Source: Photobacterium proteolyticum (GTDB lineage Bacteria; Pseudomonadota; Gammaproteobacteria; Enterobacterales; Vibrionaceae). From it: 64,000 nt of DNA. Each line of letters opens with the position of its first letter. Positions within the stretch are counted from its first letter, which is position 1. The stretch is from the NCBI RefSeq assembly GCF_001939735.1, contig NZ_MJIL01000048.1, forward strand, positions 62,001-126,000, read 5' to 3'. A program made the translations under genes and the position numbers. This document shows, in pieces, positions 39,358 through 51,611 of the stretch. Under the pieces are notes generated by a model. It was not told where the DNA came from. It searched no databases and worked only from the letters and a program-made list of their open reading frames with translations.

Positions 39358-39433
39358 CTCCTCCCCATTTTCAAGGGGGAGGGTAGCTTTACCTTAAACC
39401 CCACCCTAACCCTCCCCTTGAAAAAGGGAGGGG
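39358..39433. repeat. Inverted-repeat (REP-like) intergenic element
   Basis: Arms 39358-39383 and 39410-39433 are near reverse complements (CCCTCCCCTTGAAAA against TTTTCAAGGGGGAGGG), and each arm is itself partly palindromic. The spacer is about 26 bp and contains CCCCACCCTAACC. It lies between convergent dacB and the mgtE-like gene, where it could also end transcription. Short C/G-rich palindromes of this type are scattered in many bacterial genomes. Confidence 0.75.
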
Positions 39434-39483
39434 ACATAAACAGCGCCCTCGATGTTGTTGCCCCTACTATAGGGGCACAAAAC

Positions 39484-40338
39484 TTATGCCAGACCTAGCA
39501 TCCAGTTCACCGTGGTGAAGTAGATCATCATCCCGGTAATATCTACCACCGAAGCCAGCACCGGGCTGACCAGCACTGCCGGATCCAGCCGGCAAGCCCT
39601 CGCGATCATTGGCAAGATACCACCGACAGTCGTCGAGAGGACAACCTGCAGCGATATAGCCATACCAATTGCCAGCGCAATATCATGTAACTGCATCCCC
39701 ATCGGCAGAGCAGTACCGTCGCTGAACATCAGCACCCGGCCGACAATCACCATGGCCAGTACCGCAGCTATCACAATCGCGACCCGGAACTCTTTCCACA
39801 TCACAGCCACCCAGTCCCGGCACCGTATTTCTTCCATCGCCAATGCCCTGACCACCAAAGTGGCAGCCTGAGAGCCTGTGTTTCCCCCGGCAGCGGCGAT
39901 CACCGGCATATAAATTGCCAGCAATACCAGTTGGCTCAAGGTGTCCTCGTAGTGAGAGATGATGAGGCCCGAGACAATCCCCAGCAATGCTAAGCCGACG
40001 ATCCAGCCGATACGCTCGCGGACGTGACTGAACACACTGTTTTTCAGGTAGTGTCCGGCCGGTTCGGCTTCAGAGCAGATCAAGCCAAGTCCGTTGGCCA
40101 AATGACGCATCCGAACGTGTTCGTTCATCTCATCCAACAGATCCAGCAGCGTCTGGACATGACGCAACGGACACTCATGTAACACTGCAATCGCCTCTGA
40201 AATCGGCATTCTCGCCAGCAGAGTGGCCTGCTCTTCAATGTTGTATTTCAAAAAAGCATTACGTACTGCCAGAACATCGTTCTGACCAAGATTTTCTGTT
40301 GCAGCTACAGACTGAGCTGCATAGTTCATTACCGCCAT
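39484..40338 (-). CDS. Short MgtE-type Mg2+ transporter without CBS domains
   Basis: 284 residues, against about 450 for canonical MgtE. Residues 1-95 resemble only the end of the N domain (LLARMPISEAIAVLHECPLR, VQTLLDLLDEM). About five membrane segments follow, with the MgtE motif PVIAAAGGNTGSQAATLVVR in the second. The CBS pair that senses Mg2+ in full MgtE is missing. It is likely an inner-membrane divalent-cation transporter with different gating. ATG at 40338 has GGGAG 8 nt upstream; an ATG three codons on is also possible. A structured stretch lies upstream. Confidence 0.85.
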   Translation of the reverse strand: MAVMNYAAQSVAATENLGQNDVLAVRNAFLKYNIEEQATLLARMPISEAIAVLHECPLRHVQTLLDLLDEMNEHVRMRHLANGLGLICSEAEPAGHYLKNSVFSHVRERIGWIVGLALLGIVSGLIISHYEDTLSQLVLLAIYMPVIAAAGGNTGSQAATLVVRALAMEEIRCRDWVAVMWKEFRVAIVIAAVLAMVIVGRVLMFSDGTALPMGMQLHDIALAIGMAISLQVVLSTTVGGILPMIARACRLDPAVLVSPVLASVVDITGMMIYFTTVNWMLGLA

Positions 40339-40817
40339 GGCGAATCTCCCGATTGGCAATGCCCGCCCTATCAGACAAGGCATGGGTAACGACCACCAGA
40401 ATGGCGCTATACAACAGCATAAATGTGCCGAATACTACCGGAACCGGGCAACAAATAAGCCCAGATAGCCGACAGCATAAAGCCTGTCATTCATTACAAA
40501 TTAGCGACATTCACTATTGAGAAATAGGCAAGAAAACCAGGAATGGTTTGTCAGGAAAGATATCGAAAAGAAAAGATACAAGACATACTATTCCGAACCC
40601 GGGCTGGCTCGGAATCACAGGAGACCGACACCGTTAGCGGGTTTGATTTTCCACCTTCATACTCGGGGGATGGTCGGTATCGTTCATTAAAGTCTCCAAA
40701 AAATATATCGCTTATGCGACGCCGCCAATTGTACGCAATTAAGTTGTCAGTTCAAGCAGTATCAACCGCGAATTTGACACAAAATATAAATGCCGTGCTC
40801 GAGTGCCAATAATAAAA
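40339..40817 (-). promoter_or_regulatory. Upstream region of the mgtE-like gene with two hairpins
   Basis: No convincing gene. Two stem-loops are seen: ACCGAC (40624-40629) / GTCGGT (40673-40678), and ATTCCGA (40590-40596) / TCGGAAT (40609-40615) around an inner CCGGGC-rich loop. They lie about 250-340 nt before the mgtE-like start on the same strand and could form a structured leader. I could not match them to the M-box or another known riboswitch. Confidence 0.4.
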
Positions 40818-40838
40818 CAGCCCGCACAAGGCGGGCTG
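40818..40838 (-). terminator. carB terminator
   Basis: CAGCCCGC/GCGGGCTG with loop ACAAG is followed on the minus strand by UUUUAUUAUU. It is 24 bp past the carB stop. Confidence 0.92.
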
Positions 40839-40861
40839 CTCATTCGTATCGACAACAGCCG

Positions 40862-43800
40862 TTAGGCGTTATTAAGACGAGCGTGAAGCTCCTGTACCGA
40901 TGTCACCTTATTACGGTCATCGGCAGCCCAGGCCATGCAAGTTGCAAAGGCTGCATTAAGGGTAGTGGTATAGTTCACCTTCTCGGCCAGCGCACCGCGG
41001 CGAAGTACTTTCGAGTCTTCAATCGCCTGACGCCCTTCGGCGGTGTTCACGATATAGGTGTACTCATTGTTCTTGATACGGTCAAGAATATGAGGACGAC
41101 CTTCGTGTACCTTGTTGACCAGACGCGGGTTAATACCCGCCTCGCCCAACACCACTGCGGTACCGTGAGTTGCATCCAGCTCGTAGCCCTGTTTCACCAG
41201 CTTGGAAGCCAGGTCAACCACGCGCTGCTTGTCATTGCTGCGTACCGACAGCAGGGCTCGGCCCTTCGCCAGCTTCTCCTTGCCACAGCCCAGCTCAGCC
41301 TTGGCAAACGCCTCGGCAAAGGTATCGCCCACACCCATTACCTCACCGGTAGAGCGCATTTCAGGGCCCAACAGCGGGTCAACACCCGGGAACTTGTTGA
41401 ACGGCAATACAACTTCTTTCACCGAGTAATAAGGAGGAATGATTTCCTTGGTAAAGCCCTGGGACTCCAGCGTCTGACCAGCCATAACCCGTGCAGCAAT
41501 TTTCGCCAGCGGTGCACCGGTCGCCTTCGAGACAAACGGAACCGTACGCGCGGCACGAGGGTTCACCTCAATCAGGTAAACTTCATTATCTTTTACCGCA
41601 AACTGGGTGTTCATCAGGCCTCGAACGCCTAGCTCGAAAGCCAGCTTCTCGACCTGCTGGCGCATCACATCCTGAATGTCCTGGCTTAGGGTATAAGCAG
41701 GCAGCGAACAGGCCGAATCACCCGAGTGGACACCTGCCTGCTCGATGTGCTCCATGATACCGCCAATCACCACGCGCTCACCGTCGCAAATCGCATCGAT
41801 ATCCACCTCGGTCGCATCATCCAGGAAGCGATCAAGCAATACCGGTGATTCGTTCGACACACTGACCGCCTCGTTGAAGTAACGGCGCAGGTCTGACTCG
41901 TCGTAGACGATTTCCATCGCGCGGCCGCCCAGTACGTATGACGGACGGACGACCAGCGGGAAACCAATTTCTTTTGATTTCTCAACGGCCTGCTCCATAG
42001 TCGTGACCGTGGCATTGTCTGGCTGCAACAAGCCCAAGCGCTCAACCGCAGCCTGGAAACGCTCACGGTCTTCGGCACGGTCAATCGCATCCGGGCTGGT
42101 ACCGATGATAGGCACACCGGCCGCTTCCAGTGCTCGCGCCAGTTTCAGCGGGGTCTGGCCGCCGTACTGAACAATCACACCTTTCGGCTTCTCGACGCGG
42201 GCAATCGCCAGCACGTCTTCCAGCGTCACCGGCTCGAAGTACAGACGGTCAGACGTATCGTAGTCGGTTGATACCGTCTCAGGGTTACAGTTGACCATGA
42301 TGGTTTCGTAGCCGTCTTCGCGCAGTGCCAGGGAAGCGTGTACACAGCAATAATCGAACTCGATACCCTGGCCGATACGGTTAGGGCCACCGCCCAGAAC
42401 CATGATCTTGTCTTTGTCGGTCGGGTTAGATTCACACTCTTCATCATACGATGAGTACATGTAAGCGGTATCTGACGAGAACTCGGCGGCACAGGTATCA
42501 ACACGCTTGTAGACCGGGTGAATATCGAACTGGTCACGCAGCCTGCGGATCTCGCTCTCTGCCACGCCAAGCAACTTCGCCAGACGCGCATCGGCAAATC
42601 CCTTGCGCTTAAGCTGGCGCAACACTGTCGCGTTCAGGCCGGCAAAACCGCCCTCTTTCACCTTCGCTTCCAGCTTCACCAGCTCTTCAATCTGAACCAG
42701 GAACCAGCGGTCGATATTGGTCAGGTTAAACACGCCGTCGACCGACAGACCGGCACGGAAGGCATCGGCGATATACCAGATACGCTCGGCACCGGCATCT
42801 TTCAGCTCATGGCGGATTTTAGTCAGTGAATCCGGGGCATCAAGGTCGACCATTTCGTCAAAGCCGGTCGCGCCGACTTCCAGGCCACGCAGGGCCTTTT
42901 GCAACGATTCCTGCTGGTTACGGCCAATCGCCATCACCTCACCAACCGACTTCATCTGAGTAGTCAGACGGTCATTGGCACCGGCAAATTTTTCGAAGTT
43001 GAAGCGAGGGATCTTGGTGACGACGTAGTCGATAGTCGGCTCAAACGATGCCGGAGTTGCACCGCCAGTGATGTCGTTCATTAGCTCATCAAGGGTAAAG
43101 CCGATAGCCAGCTTGGCGGCCACTTTGGCAATCGGGAAGCCGGTTGCTTTTGATGCCAGAGCAGAAGAGCGGGATACACGCGGGTTCATCTCGATGATAA
43201 CCATGCGGCCATCTTTCGGGTTGATACCGAACTGAACGTTCGAACCACCGGTTTCAACGCCGATTTCACGCAGTACCGCCAGGGAGGCGTTACGCATCAG
43301 CTGGTATTCTTTGTCTGTCAGCGTCTGGGCCGGTGCTACCGTGATAGAGTCACCGGTGTGGATACCCATGGCATCGAAGTTTTCGATAGAACAGACGATA
43401 ATACAGTTATCGTTCTTGTCCCGAACCACTTCCATTTCATACTCTTTCCAACCAATCAGCGATTCATCAATCAGCAGTTCATTGGTCGGCGACAGATCCA
43501 GACCGCGACGGCAGATCTCTTCGAATTCTTCTTTGTTATAGGCAATACCGCCACCGGTTCCGCCCATAGTAAAGGAAGGACGGATAATACATGGGAAGCC
43601 AACCATATCGAGGACTTTGTAGGCTTCTTCCATGGTTTTCGCCGTGTCGGCACGCGGACACTCAAGACCGATAGACTTCATTGCAGCATCAAAGCGCGAG
43701 CGGTCTTCCGCCTTGTCAATTGCGTCTGCCGTGGCACCAATCATCTCGACACCGAACTCTTCAAGCACGCCGTGCTTTTCCAGATCCAGTGCACAGTTTA

Positions 43801-44086
43801 GTGCCGTCTGACCGCCCATGGTCGGCAGTACGGCATCCGGACGTTCTTTCTCGATGATCCGGCGAACCACTTCCCAGTGGATCGGTTCGATATAGGTGGC
43901 ATCGGCCATGTCCGGGTCGGTCATGATAGTAGCGGGGTTAGAGTTAACCAGGATAACGCGGTATCCCTCCTCACGCAGCGCCTTACAGGCCTGTGCACCC
44001 GAATAGTCAAACTCACACGCCTGACCGATAACAATTGGGCCAGCACCCAGAATCAGAACACTTTTAATGTCATTACGTTTTGGCAT
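40862..44086 (-). CDS. carB: Carbamoyl-phosphate synthase large subunit
   Basis: It makes carbamoyl phosphate from bicarbonate, ammonia and two ATP for pyrimidines and arginine. The 1074 residues form two homologous ATP-grasp halves (about 1-400 and 553-933), a linking oligomerisation domain and a C-terminal MGS-like allosteric domain (from about 935). [20 protein letters not shown] and [20 protein letters not shown] mark the paired starts of the halves. It lies 16 bp after carA. Confidence 0.98.
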   Translation of the reverse strand: MPKRNDIKSVLILGAGPIVIGQACEFDYSGAQACKALREEGYRVILVNSNPATIMTDPDMADATYIEPIHWEVVRRIIEKERPDAVLPTMGGQTALNCALDLEKHGVLEEFGVEMIGATADAIDKAEDRSRFDAAMKSIGLECPRADTAKTMEEAYKVLDMVGFPCIIRPSFTMGGTGGGIAYNKEEFEEICRRGLDLSPTNELLIDESLIGWKEYEMEVVRDKNDNCIIVCSIENFDAMGIHTGDSITVAPAQTLTDKEYQLMRNASLAVLREIGVETGGSNVQFGINPKDGRMVIIEMNPRVSRSSALASKATGFPIAKVAAKLAIGFTLDELMNDITGGATPASFEPTIDYVVTKIPRFNFEKFAGANDRLTTQMKSVGEVMAIGRNQQESLQKALRGLEVGATGFDEMVDLDAPDSLTKIRHELKDAGAERIWYIADAFRAGLSVDGVFNLTNIDRWFLVQIEELVKLEAKVKEGGFAGLNATVLRQLKRKGFADARLAKLLGVAESEIRRLRDQFDIHPVYKRVDTCAAEFSSDTAYMYSSYDEECESNPTDKDKIMVLGGGPNRIGQGIEFDYCCVHASLALREDGYETIMVNCNPETVSTDYDTSDRLYFEPVTLEDVLAIARVEKPKGVIVQYGGQTPLKLARALEAAGVPIIGTSPDAIDRAEDRERFQAAVERLGLLQPDNATVTTMEQAVEKSKEIGFPLVVRPSYVLGGRAMEIVYDESDLRRYFNEAVSVSNESPVLLDRFLDDATEVDIDAICDGERVVIGGIMEHIEQAGVHSGDSACSLPAYTLSQDIQDVMRQQVEKLAFELGVRGLMNTQFAVKDNEVYLIEVNPRAARTVPFVSKATGAPLAKIAARVMAGQTLESQGFTKEIIPPYYSVKEVVLPFNKFPGVDPLLGPEMRSTGEVMGVGDTFAEAFAKAELGCGKEKLAKGRALLSVRSNDKQRVVDLASKLVKQGYELDATHGTAVVLGEAGINPRLVNKVHEGRPHILDRIKNNEYTYIVNTAEGRQAIEDSKVLRRGALAEKVNYTTTLNAAFATCMAWAADDRNKVTSVQELHARLNNA

Positions 44087-44102
44087 CTCTTACTACTCCG
44101 GC

Positions 44103-45242
44103 TTAGGCGCTGTGCTGCTTAATTAATTCGATAAAATGATCAAAAAGTGGCGCTGCATCATGTGGGCCAGGGCTTGCTTCCGGGTGGCCCTGGAAGCTGA
44201 ATGCAGGCTTATCGGTACGGTGGATCCCCTGCAGGGAGCCATCGAACAGCGACTTGTGCGTTGCACGCAGGTTATCAGGCAGCGTCGCTTCATCAGCGGC
44301 AAAACCGTGGTTCTGGGAAGTGATCATGACGACATCGCGGTCAAGATCCTTAACCGGGTGGTTCGCACCGTGGTGGCCGAACTTCATTTTCACCGTCTGG
44401 GCACCGCTTGCCAGTGCCAGGATCTGGTGGCCAAGACAGATACCGAAAATCGGCAGCCCTTTCTCCAAAAAGACCTTGGTCGCTTCAATCGCGTAGTCGC
44501 AAGGCTCCGGATCACCCGGGCCGTTTGACAGGAACACGCCATCCGGCTTCAGTGCCAATACCTCTTCAGCCGAAGTCTGGGCCGGGACTACCGTCAGGCG
44601 GCAGCCACGGTCAACCAGCATACGCAGGATGTTACGTTTGGCACCAAAATCATAGGCAACCACGTGATACGGCAGTTCATTATCATCTTTGGCTTCAGGC
44701 AAGCCATTTTCCAGTGTCCATGACCCCTGCTTCCACTGGTATGTTTCAGCCGTGGTCACTTCCTTGGCTAAATCCATGCCTTTCAGGCCAGGAAACTCTT
44801 TTGCCTTCGCCAGCGCCAGTGCTTCGTCCAGGCTGTCGCCTGCCATAATGCAGCCGTTCTGCGCACCTTTTTCACGCAACACGCGTGTCAGCTTACGCGT
44901 ATCAATATCGGCAATACCGACAATGTTTTGTGATTTCAGGTAGTCAGAAAGGGATTGTTGATTACGGAAGTTTGAAGCAATGAGGGGAAGATCGCGAATG
45001 ACCAGGCCTTGCGCGTGGATTGAGGAGGATTCTTCGTCTTCGGAATTGGTTCCGGTGTTGCCAATATGGGGATAGGTAAGAGTAACAATCTGTTGGGAAT
45101 AAGAGGGGTCAGTGAGAATTTCCTGATACCCCGTCATCGAGGTGTTAAAAACAACTTCACCAACGGCCGAACCATCTGCCCCTATGGACACGCCGCGGAA
45201 CACTGTCCCATCTTCAAGGACTAACAGCGCAGATTTGCTCAA
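44103..45242 (-). CDS. carA: Carbamoyl-phosphate synthase small (glutaminase) subunit
   Basis: It releases ammonia from glutamine and channels it to CarB. The 379 residues have the class I glutaminase triad: Cys in [17 protein letters not shown] and His/Glu in [13 protein letters not shown]. No ATG stands at the expected start. TTG at 45242 ([15 protein letters not shown]) has a perfect GGAGG 5 nt before it and aligns with E. coli [13 protein letters not shown], so I chose it; the ORF is open 33 codons further upstream. It is in an operon with carB. Confidence 0.95.
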   Translation of the reverse strand: MSKSALLVLEDGTVFRGVSIGADGSAVGEVVFNTSMTGYQEILTDPSYSQQIVTLTYPHIGNTGTNSEDEESSSIHAQGLVIRDLPLIASNFRNQQSLSDYLKSQNIVGIADIDTRKLTRVLREKGAQNGCIMAGDSLDEALALAKAKEFPGLKGMDLAKEVTTAETYQWKQGSWTLENGLPEAKDDNELPYHVVAYDFGAKRNILRMLVDRGCRLTVVPAQTSAEEVLALKPDGVFLSNGPGDPEPCDYAIEATKVFLEKGLPIFGICLGHQILALASGAQTVKMKFGHHGANHPVKDLDRDVVMITSQNHGFAADEATLPDNLRATHKSLFDGSLQGIHRTDKPAFSFQGHPEASPGPHDAAPLFDHFIELIKQHSA

Positions 45243-45734
45243 GACAACCTCCAAAAAAATAATCATGCAATTAAAACAGATAAACTTGCAACTACCCATT
45301 CCATACAAAGTCAAAAAGCGAGTCAAGCTGATTTTTGACAAATTCCGCGCAGTCTAGAGATCGCAGATAATTCTGTCAAGAAATCGACAAAAATAAATTT
45401 AATTTATATCAACCTTACACCATAAAGCCACCAAAGGCGTAAAAATAACAAGCTTTCTGTGGTTTTTAGGCCTAACGAATGACGCCCGATCTCATTTTAT
45501 CGTTTGCTAAAATTTATCGAGCAACCCAAACAACAAAAACAAGGCAAACATCTAAAATAAGCAAAGTTAAGGCGATATTTTACCACCAAGACCACAAAAC
45601 ATAACCGAAGAGCGCAAAAACAAAAGAAAAGGGAGGGTATACAAGAAAAAAAGGAAGTGAAAATAAAACAGCGAAAAAACAACAAGACAAACCACTGTTT
45701 ATGCAAAGATGACAACAAGGCGCATATCTCCTCG
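45243..45734 (-). promoter_or_regulatory. carAB upstream region with A-rich tract
   Basis: A 490-bp gap between dapB and carA with no convincing gene. On the plus strand 45530-45715 is very A/purine-rich (U/C-rich in the carAB direction). AT-rich inverted sequences near 45390-45410 (AAATTTAATTT) recall ARG-box half-sites but none is a clear match. Arginine and pyrimidine control of carAB is expected from other species. The hydrophobic minus-strand frame 45497-45718 is probably a by-product of this bias. Confidence 0.45.
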
Positions 45735-45767
45735 CCTCTTCTGGAGCACCAAGGTGCCCAGAAGAGG
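45735..45767. other. Long hairpin downstream of dapB
   Basis: CCTCTTCTGG/CCAGAAGAGG encloses GCACC/GGTGC with one bulged A, a 33-nt near-perfect palindrome just past the dapB stop. No T-run follows on either strand, so it is not a classic terminator but may still end or protect the dapB transcript. Confidence 0.75.
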
Positions 45768-45789
45768 GAGTCAATCTAGAAAGGCCAGC

Positions 45790-46635
<846 letters not shown>

Positions 46636-46669
46636 TTACGACAATGTAGCCTGTTGGTGAATATAAAAA

Positions 46670-46692
46670 AAGCCCCGGCAGTGGCCGGGGCT
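46670..46692 (-). terminator. ispH terminator
   Basis: AAGCCCCGGC/GGCCGGGGCTT with a 3-nt loop is followed on the minus strand by a U-run (A-run 46664-46670). It is 30 bp past the ispH stop and before dapB. Confidence 0.9.
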
Positions 46693-46721
46693 TAATTTGA
46701 GATTCGATTCGTACCGTCTAG

Positions 46722-47663
46722 CTAGACATTTTTAACCTGTAGCTCACGCGGTACTTCGAAGAACATATTTTCTTCACGGCCGCTTAACTCTTCCACTTCC
46801 GCGCCGCTCAACTGCCGAATACGCTCAATGATCTGGTTGACCAGCTCTTCCGGTGCCGATGCGCCCGCAGTCACACCGACCTTGCTTTTGCCTTCGAACC
46901 ACACCGGCTCGACATCTTCCGGGCAGTCTGTCAGGAACCCCGGCGTGCCGAGCTTTTCAGCCAGCTCGCGCAGGCGGTTGGAGTTCGAGGAGTTTTTCGA
47001 CCCTACCACGATCATGACATCGACAGCCTCGGCCATTTCACGCACCGCGTCCTGGCGATTCTGGGTGGCATAGCAGATATCGTCTTTACGGGGGCCCTGA
47101 ATGTCCGGGAACACCTGGCGCAGCTTGTCGATCACATCCGCCGTTTCATCTACCGACAGGGTCGTCTGGCTGACATAGTGCAAGTTAGATGGATCTTTGA
47201 CTGTTAGCTTATCCACATCTTCCGGTGTCTCGACCAGATACATCCCGCCGGTTTCGCTGGCATATTGCCCCATGGTGCCTTCCACCTCAGGGTGACCGGC
47301 ATGGCCGATCAGGACAACTTCCATATTTCGGCGGCTGGCACGCGCCACTTCCATATGGACCTTGGTTACCAGCGGGCAAGTGGCATCGAATACCGTCAGC
47401 TGACGGGCTTTGGCTTCGTTGCGCACAGCCTGCGAGACGCCGTGAGCAGAGAAAATCACAATATTGTCATCAGGGACTTCATGCAGCTCTTCGACAAAAA
47501 TAGCACCACGCTGCTTGAGCCCCTCAACCACAAAGCGGTTATGGACGACTTCATGGCGGACATAGATTGGCGGCTGATACATTTCGAGTGCCCGCTCGAC
47601 AATACTGATGGCACGGTCAACACCGGCGCAAAAGCCGCGTGGATTGGCTAATAAGATTTTCAT
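46722..47663 (-). CDS. ispH: 4-Hydroxy-3-methylbut-2-enyl diphosphate reductase
   Basis: The last enzyme of the MEP isoprenoid pathway, an Fe-S reductase giving IPP and DMAPP. The 313 residues have the three cluster cysteines: C12 in [24 protein letters not shown] and [11 protein letters not shown]. It lies 12 bp after fkpB in the ribF–ileS–lspA–fkpB–ispH unit. Confidence 0.98.
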   Translation of the reverse strand: MKILLANPRGFCAGVDRAISIVERALEMYQPPIYVRHEVVHNRFVVEGLKQRGAIFVEELHEVPDDNIVIFSAHGVSQAVRNEAKARQLTVFDATCPLVTKVHMEVARASRRNMEVVLIGHAGHPEVEGTMGQYASETGGMYLVETPEDVDKLTVKDPSNLHYVSQTTLSVDETADVIDKLRQVFPDIQGPRKDDICYATQNRQDAVREMAEAVDVMIVVGSKNSSNSNRLRELAEKLGTPGFLTDCPEDVEPVWFEGKSKVGVTAGASAPEELVNQIIERIRQLSGAEVEELSGREENMFFEVPRELQVKNV

Positions 47664-47675
47664 TGCTAACAGCTC

Positions 47676-48110
47676 TTAATTTTCTATGGTCACAACTTCG
47701 ACATCAAAGGTGACACGTTGCCCGGCAAGCGGGTGATTGAAGTCAACAGTCACAGAGTCGCCGACAACGTCAGTTATAATTCCGGGAATATCGTTACCAT
47801 CAGGGCCGGCAAAAGCGATGATGGTTCCCACCTCGGCCGGCGCATCGGCACCGAACCTGGCTAAATCCACATGGTGGATGTTATCAGGGTTGGACAGACC
47901 AAATGCATCTTCCGGCTCAAGCGTAAAACTACTTGTCTGGCCTGCGGCCAATCCCAATAGACACTTTTCAAAATTATCCGTCAGGCTACCATCGCCCATC
48001 CGGAATTTTGCCGGCTTTCCCATCGCCTGGGTCGACTCTGCTACCGAGCCATCTTCCAGCTTGATGGCAAAGTGCATCAGTACTTCACTGCTTTCCGTAA
48101 TTACCGACAT
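47676..48110 (-). CDS. fkpB: FKBP-type peptidyl-prolyl isomerase FkpB/SlpA
   Basis: A 144-residue SlyD-like isomerase/chaperone with the FKBP strands HFAIKLEDGSVAEST, an IF-domain (about 65-120) and the HPLAGQRVTFDVEVV end. ATG at 48110, with AGGACC upstream, gives MSVITESSEVLMHF; a longer frame exists upstream. It is between lspA and ispH, the classic order. Confidence 0.93.
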   Translation of the reverse strand: MSVITESSEVLMHFAIKLEDGSVAESTQAMGKPAKFRMGDGSLTDNFEKCLLGLAAGQTSSFTLEPEDAFGLSNPDNIHHVDLARFGADAPAEVGTIIAFAGPDGNDIPGIITDVVGDSVTVDFNHPLAGQRVTFDVEVVTIEN

Positions 48111-48216
48111 GTAGGGTCCTTTTGTGTAGTGTCCGTTATATTTTATCCGCCCATTTAACAACAAAGCGCCGCCCGTATCAACGGACAGCGCTCAGGGTTA
48201 TAGCTTGTAACGGCTT

Positions 48217-48747
48217 TTAGCGGTTAACTGGTTGTTTATTCTTGTCAGCTAAGAAGCCTTCCAAAATAATCAGCCCGGCACCACAGCAAATAGCAATATC
48301 GGCAATATTGAATGCCGGCCAATGATGGGTTCCGACGTAAAAATCAAGGAAGTCGACAACGAAGCCATGATACAGGCGGTCAAACAGATTACCGAGTGCG
48401 CCGCCAATGATCAGGGCATAGGCGCTGTTGGCCAATCGGTTCGACGCCGGAGAACGACGCATCCAGAATACCAACAGACTACATACCGCCAGTGCAATCG
48501 CTGTAAACAACCAGCGCTGCCAACCTCCCGCATCACTCAAAAAGCTAAATGCCGCCCCGTAGTTATGGACATAAAGCAGATTGAAGAACGGCAACAGCTC
48601 AATACGGTTAGGCCAACCGTATTCCATGGTGTTCATGACCAGGAGCTTGCTGCCAATGTCGAGTACAAACACCAGAGCTGCCAGCCACAGCCAGCGAACT
48701 CCAGATTGTTTAAGCGACAGCGTTTGTTTCGGCGATAACTTAGTCAT
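48217..48747 (-). CDS. lspA: Lipoprotein signal peptidase LspA
   Basis: An inner-membrane aspartic protease that removes signal peptides from prolipoproteins. The 176 residues have four membrane segments. The catalytic aspartates are D123 in [10 protein letters not shown] and D150 in AFNIADIAI. Its ATG shares one base with the ileS stop (TAATG), so translation is coupled. The N-terminal tail of about 18 residues is longer than usual and polar. Confidence 0.96.
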   Translation of the reverse strand: MTKLSPKQTLSLKQSGVRWLWLAALVFVLDIGSKLLVMNTMEYGWPNRIELLPFFNLLYVHNYGAAFSFLSDAGGWQRWLFTAIALAVCSLLVFWMRRSPASNRLANSAYALIIGGALGNLFDRLYHGFVVDFLDFYVGTHHWPAFNIADIAICCGAGLIILEGFLADKNKQPVNR

Positions 48748-51611
48748 TAGGCAAACTTACGCTCTTCACCTTCGCCGCTGATGTTGCTCACACAGCGACC
48801 ACATACTTCTTCGTGCCCTTCGATCGTGCCCACATCAGCCACATGGTGCCAACAACGGTCACACTTCGCCGCTTCCGAAGCCGCAACTGTCACGAACAGA
48901 CCTTCAACGTCAGTTTCCTGCGCACCTTCCGGCTTGCTGTCAGCAACCACGACTTCCGCTTTCGATGTCAGCATCACAAAGCGCAGCTCGTCTTCCAGCT
49001 TGTTCAGCTTCGCTGCCAGTACTTCGTTAGCATGAAGGGTAACTTCTGCCTGCAGAGCACCGCCAATCACTTTATCTTTACGCGCACCTTCAAGCAGCTT
49101 ATTCACGGCACCACGTACCTGCTGGATCTCAGCCCAGAACTCGTTGTTCAGCTCTTCGCCTTCAGCCAGGCCGAACAGGCCGTCGAACCACTCGCCCGTG
49201 AATACGAACTTCTCGCGCTGCTCACCGTCACCTTGAGAAGCTGGCATCTCGTTCCAGATCTCATCGGCAGTGAACGACATAATCGGTGCCATCCAGCGAA
49301 CCAGTGCCTCGACGATGTAATACAGCGCCGTCTGACAGCTACGCTGCGCGTGGCCACCACTCTTCGCGGTGTACTGGCGGTCCTTGATCACATCAAGGTA
49401 GAAAGAGCCCATTTCGATAGAACAGAACTGCATCAGGCGCTGAGTAACCGTGTGCAGGTTGTACTCGTCATACGCTTTGATGATTTCTTCCTGCGCCGCC
49501 ATTGCTCGGCCAACCGCCCAACGGTCCAGTGCTACCATCTCTTCCGGTGCGACCAGATCGGTTTCTGGGTTGAAACCGCTCAGGTTGGCCAGGAAGAAAC
49601 GTGCCGTGTTACGGATACGGCGGTATGCATCAGCAGAGCGCTTAAGGATTTCATCAGAAACAGCCACTTCGCCCGTATAGTCAGTAGAGGCAACCCATAG
49701 GCGCAGAATGTCAGCACCCAGCTTGTTGGTCACGTCCTTCGGTGCAACCACGTTACCAATTGACTTCGACATCTTGCGGCCCTGGCCATCAACCACGAAA
49801 CCGTGGGTCAGCACCTGGTTGTAAGGCGCCTTGCCTTTCATCGCCACAGACGAAATCAGCGACGACTGGAACCAGCCACGGTGCTGATCCGAACCTTCCA
49901 GATACAGATCAGCCGCGTTGCCGTTGTACTCTTCGCGGCTATCAACCACTGAGAAATGGGTAACACCGGAGTCAAACCATACGTCCAGGGTATCTAGCAC
50001 TTTCTCGTAGTTCGCTGCGTCTTCTTCACCCATCAGCTCAGCGTGGTCAAGATCCCACCATGCCTGAATACCTTTCTCTTCAACCAGCTTGGCAACTTTT
50101 TCGATCAGCTCAGGCGAGTTCGGGTGAAGTTCCTGTGTTTCTTTATGTACGAACAGGGCAATCGGCACACCCCAGGTGCGCTGGCGTGAGATACACCACT
50201 CCGGACGGCCTTCAACCATACCTTCGATACGGCTCTGGCCCCACTCCGGCATCCACTGTACATTTTTGATTTCTTCTAGTGCCTTGGCACGTAGACCCGC
50301 CTGATCCATCGATACAAACCACTGTGGTGTTGCACGGAAAATGATCGGCGTCTTGTGGCGCCAGCAATGCGGGTAGCTATGCTCATAAGCATGATGGTGA
50401 AGTAGCGCACCGTGCTCTTTCAGCGTTTCTACCACAGCATCGTTGGCTTTGAATACGTGTTGGCCTGCAAACAGTTCGGTATCAGGCAGATACACACCGT
50501 TGCTACCGACAGGGTTAGCCACTTCAAGGCCATACTTCTGGCCGACAGCAAAGTCTTCCTGACCATGGCCTGGCGCGGTATGTACACAGCCAGTACCTGA
50601 TTCGGTTGTGACATGATCACCAAGGATTGCCGGTACGTCAAAGCTGTAGAACGGGTGGTTGAAGCGCATTAGCTCCAGATCCGCACCTTTACAGAAACCA
50701 AGGTTGTGGAAGTGCTCGATACCGGCACGATCCATAACCTCTTTTGCCAGCTCAGCCGCGACGATCAGGCGCTGAGGCGCTTGTTCACCATCAGAGCTGC
50801 CTTCAGTCTGGATCAGCACATATTCAAGATCTTCACGGATAGCAACCGCACGGTTTGCAGGCAGTGTCCAAGGCGTTGTCGTCCAGATTACGATCGAGAC
50901 ATCACCCTGGCCTTCGTGACCTTCCGTACAGCCAAACTTGGCAACGACGGCCGCTTCATCGACAGCTTTGAACTTCACGTCGATAGATGGCGAGACTTTA
51001 TCTTTATACTCGACTTCCGCTTCTGCCAGTGCAGAACCACAGTCCGTACACCAGTGAACAGGCTTGAAGCCTTTTAGCAGGTGGCCCTGATCGGCAATCT
51101 TGCCCAGAGAGCGAATGATGTTCGCTTCTGTTGCAAAATCCATCGTACGGTAAGGCTTGTCCCACTCACCCAGTACACCCAGGCGCATGAAGCTTTCTTT
51201 CTGGCCTTCTACCTGACCGGCAGCATAGGTACGGCATTTCTCACGGAACTCGGCCGCCGTCACTTTGTGGCCCGGCTTGCCGACTTTCTTCTCTACCATC
51301 AGCTCGATTGGCAGACCGTGGCAGTCCCAGCCCGGGATATAAGGTGCATCAAAGCCAGAAAGAGTCTTTGACTTAATAATAATGTCTTTAAGAATCTTGT
51401 TCAGTGCGTGACCAATGTGAATATCACCGTTGGCATATGGAGGGCCATCGTGTAATACGAAGGATTTTTTACCCTTCTTGGCTTTACGGATCTCACCGTA
51501 AAGATCTTCATCATACCAACGCTTAAGCATCGCAGGCTCACGGTTGGCTAGATTGCCTCGCATCGGAAACCCTGTTTCAGGCAGGTTCAGGGTATCTTTA
51601 TAGTCGCTCAT
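48747..51611 (-). CDS. ileS: Isoleucyl-tRNA synthetase
   Basis: A class Ia synthetase of 954 residues. HIGH appears as [15 protein letters not shown] as [10 protein letters not shown]. The editing (CP1) domain lies between about 190 and 400, and the C-terminal zinc site has CDRCWHH and CGRCVSN. It overlaps ribF by 4 nt upstream and lspA by one base downstream, so the three are translationally coupled. Confidence 0.98.
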   Translation of the reverse strand: MSDYKDTLNLPETGFPMRGNLANREPAMLKRWYDEDLYGEIRKAKKGKKSFVLHDGPPYANGDIHIGHALNKILKDIIIKSKTLSGFDAPYIPGWDCHGLPIELMVEKKVGKPGHKVTAAEFREKCRTYAAGQVEGQKESFMRLGVLGEWDKPYRTMDFATEANIIRSLGKIADQGHLLKGFKPVHWCTDCGSALAEAEVEYKDKVSPSIDVKFKAVDEAAVVAKFGCTEGHEGQGDVSIVIWTTTPWTLPANRAVAIREDLEYVLIQTEGSSDGEQAPQRLIVAAELAKEVMDRAGIEHFHNLGFCKGADLELMRFNHPFYSFDVPAILGDHVTTESGTGCVHTAPGHGQEDFAVGQKYGLEVANPVGSNGVYLPDTELFAGQHVFKANDAVVETLKEHGALLHHHAYEHSYPHCWRHKTPIIFRATPQWFVSMDQAGLRAKALEEIKNVQWMPEWGQSRIEGMVEGRPEWCISRQRTWGVPIALFVHKETQELHPNSPELIEKVAKLVEEKGIQAWWDLDHAELMGEEDAANYEKVLDTLDVWFDSGVTHFSVVDSREEYNGNAADLYLEGSDQHRGWFQSSLISSVAMKGKAPYNQVLTHGFVVDGQGRKMSKSIGNVVAPKDVTNKLGADILRLWVASTDYTGEVAVSDEILKRSADAYRRIRNTARFFLANLSGFNPETDLVAPEEMVALDRWAVGRAMAAQEEIIKAYDEYNLHTVTQRLMQFCSIEMGSFYLDVIKDRQYTAKSGGHAQRSCQTALYYIVEALVRWMAPIMSFTADEIWNEMPASQGDGEQREKFVFTGEWFDGLFGLAEGEELNNEFWAEIQQVRGAVNKLLEGARKDKVIGGALQAEVTLHANEVLAAKLNKLEDELRFVMLTSKAEVVVADSKPEGAQETDVEGLFVTVAASEAAKCDRCWHHVADVGTIEGHEEVCGRCVSNISGEGEERKFA

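Noticed and set aside
40590..40678. M-box (ykoK) riboswitch
   Set aside because: The conserved core I remember is not seen; kept only as an unassigned structured leader.
40543..40812. 89-codon plus-strand frame between carB and the mgtE-like gene
   Set aside because: No ribosome-binding site or motif, and it crosses the hairpins of that gap.
45497..45718. 73-codon hydrophobic minus-strand frame
   Set aside because: Its Phe/Leu/Cys content follows from the purine-rich opposite strand; no ribosome-binding site and no family.
45243..45734. ARG boxes before carA
   Set aside because: Only partial AT-rich matches to TGAAT-N4-ATTCA; none good enough to annotate.
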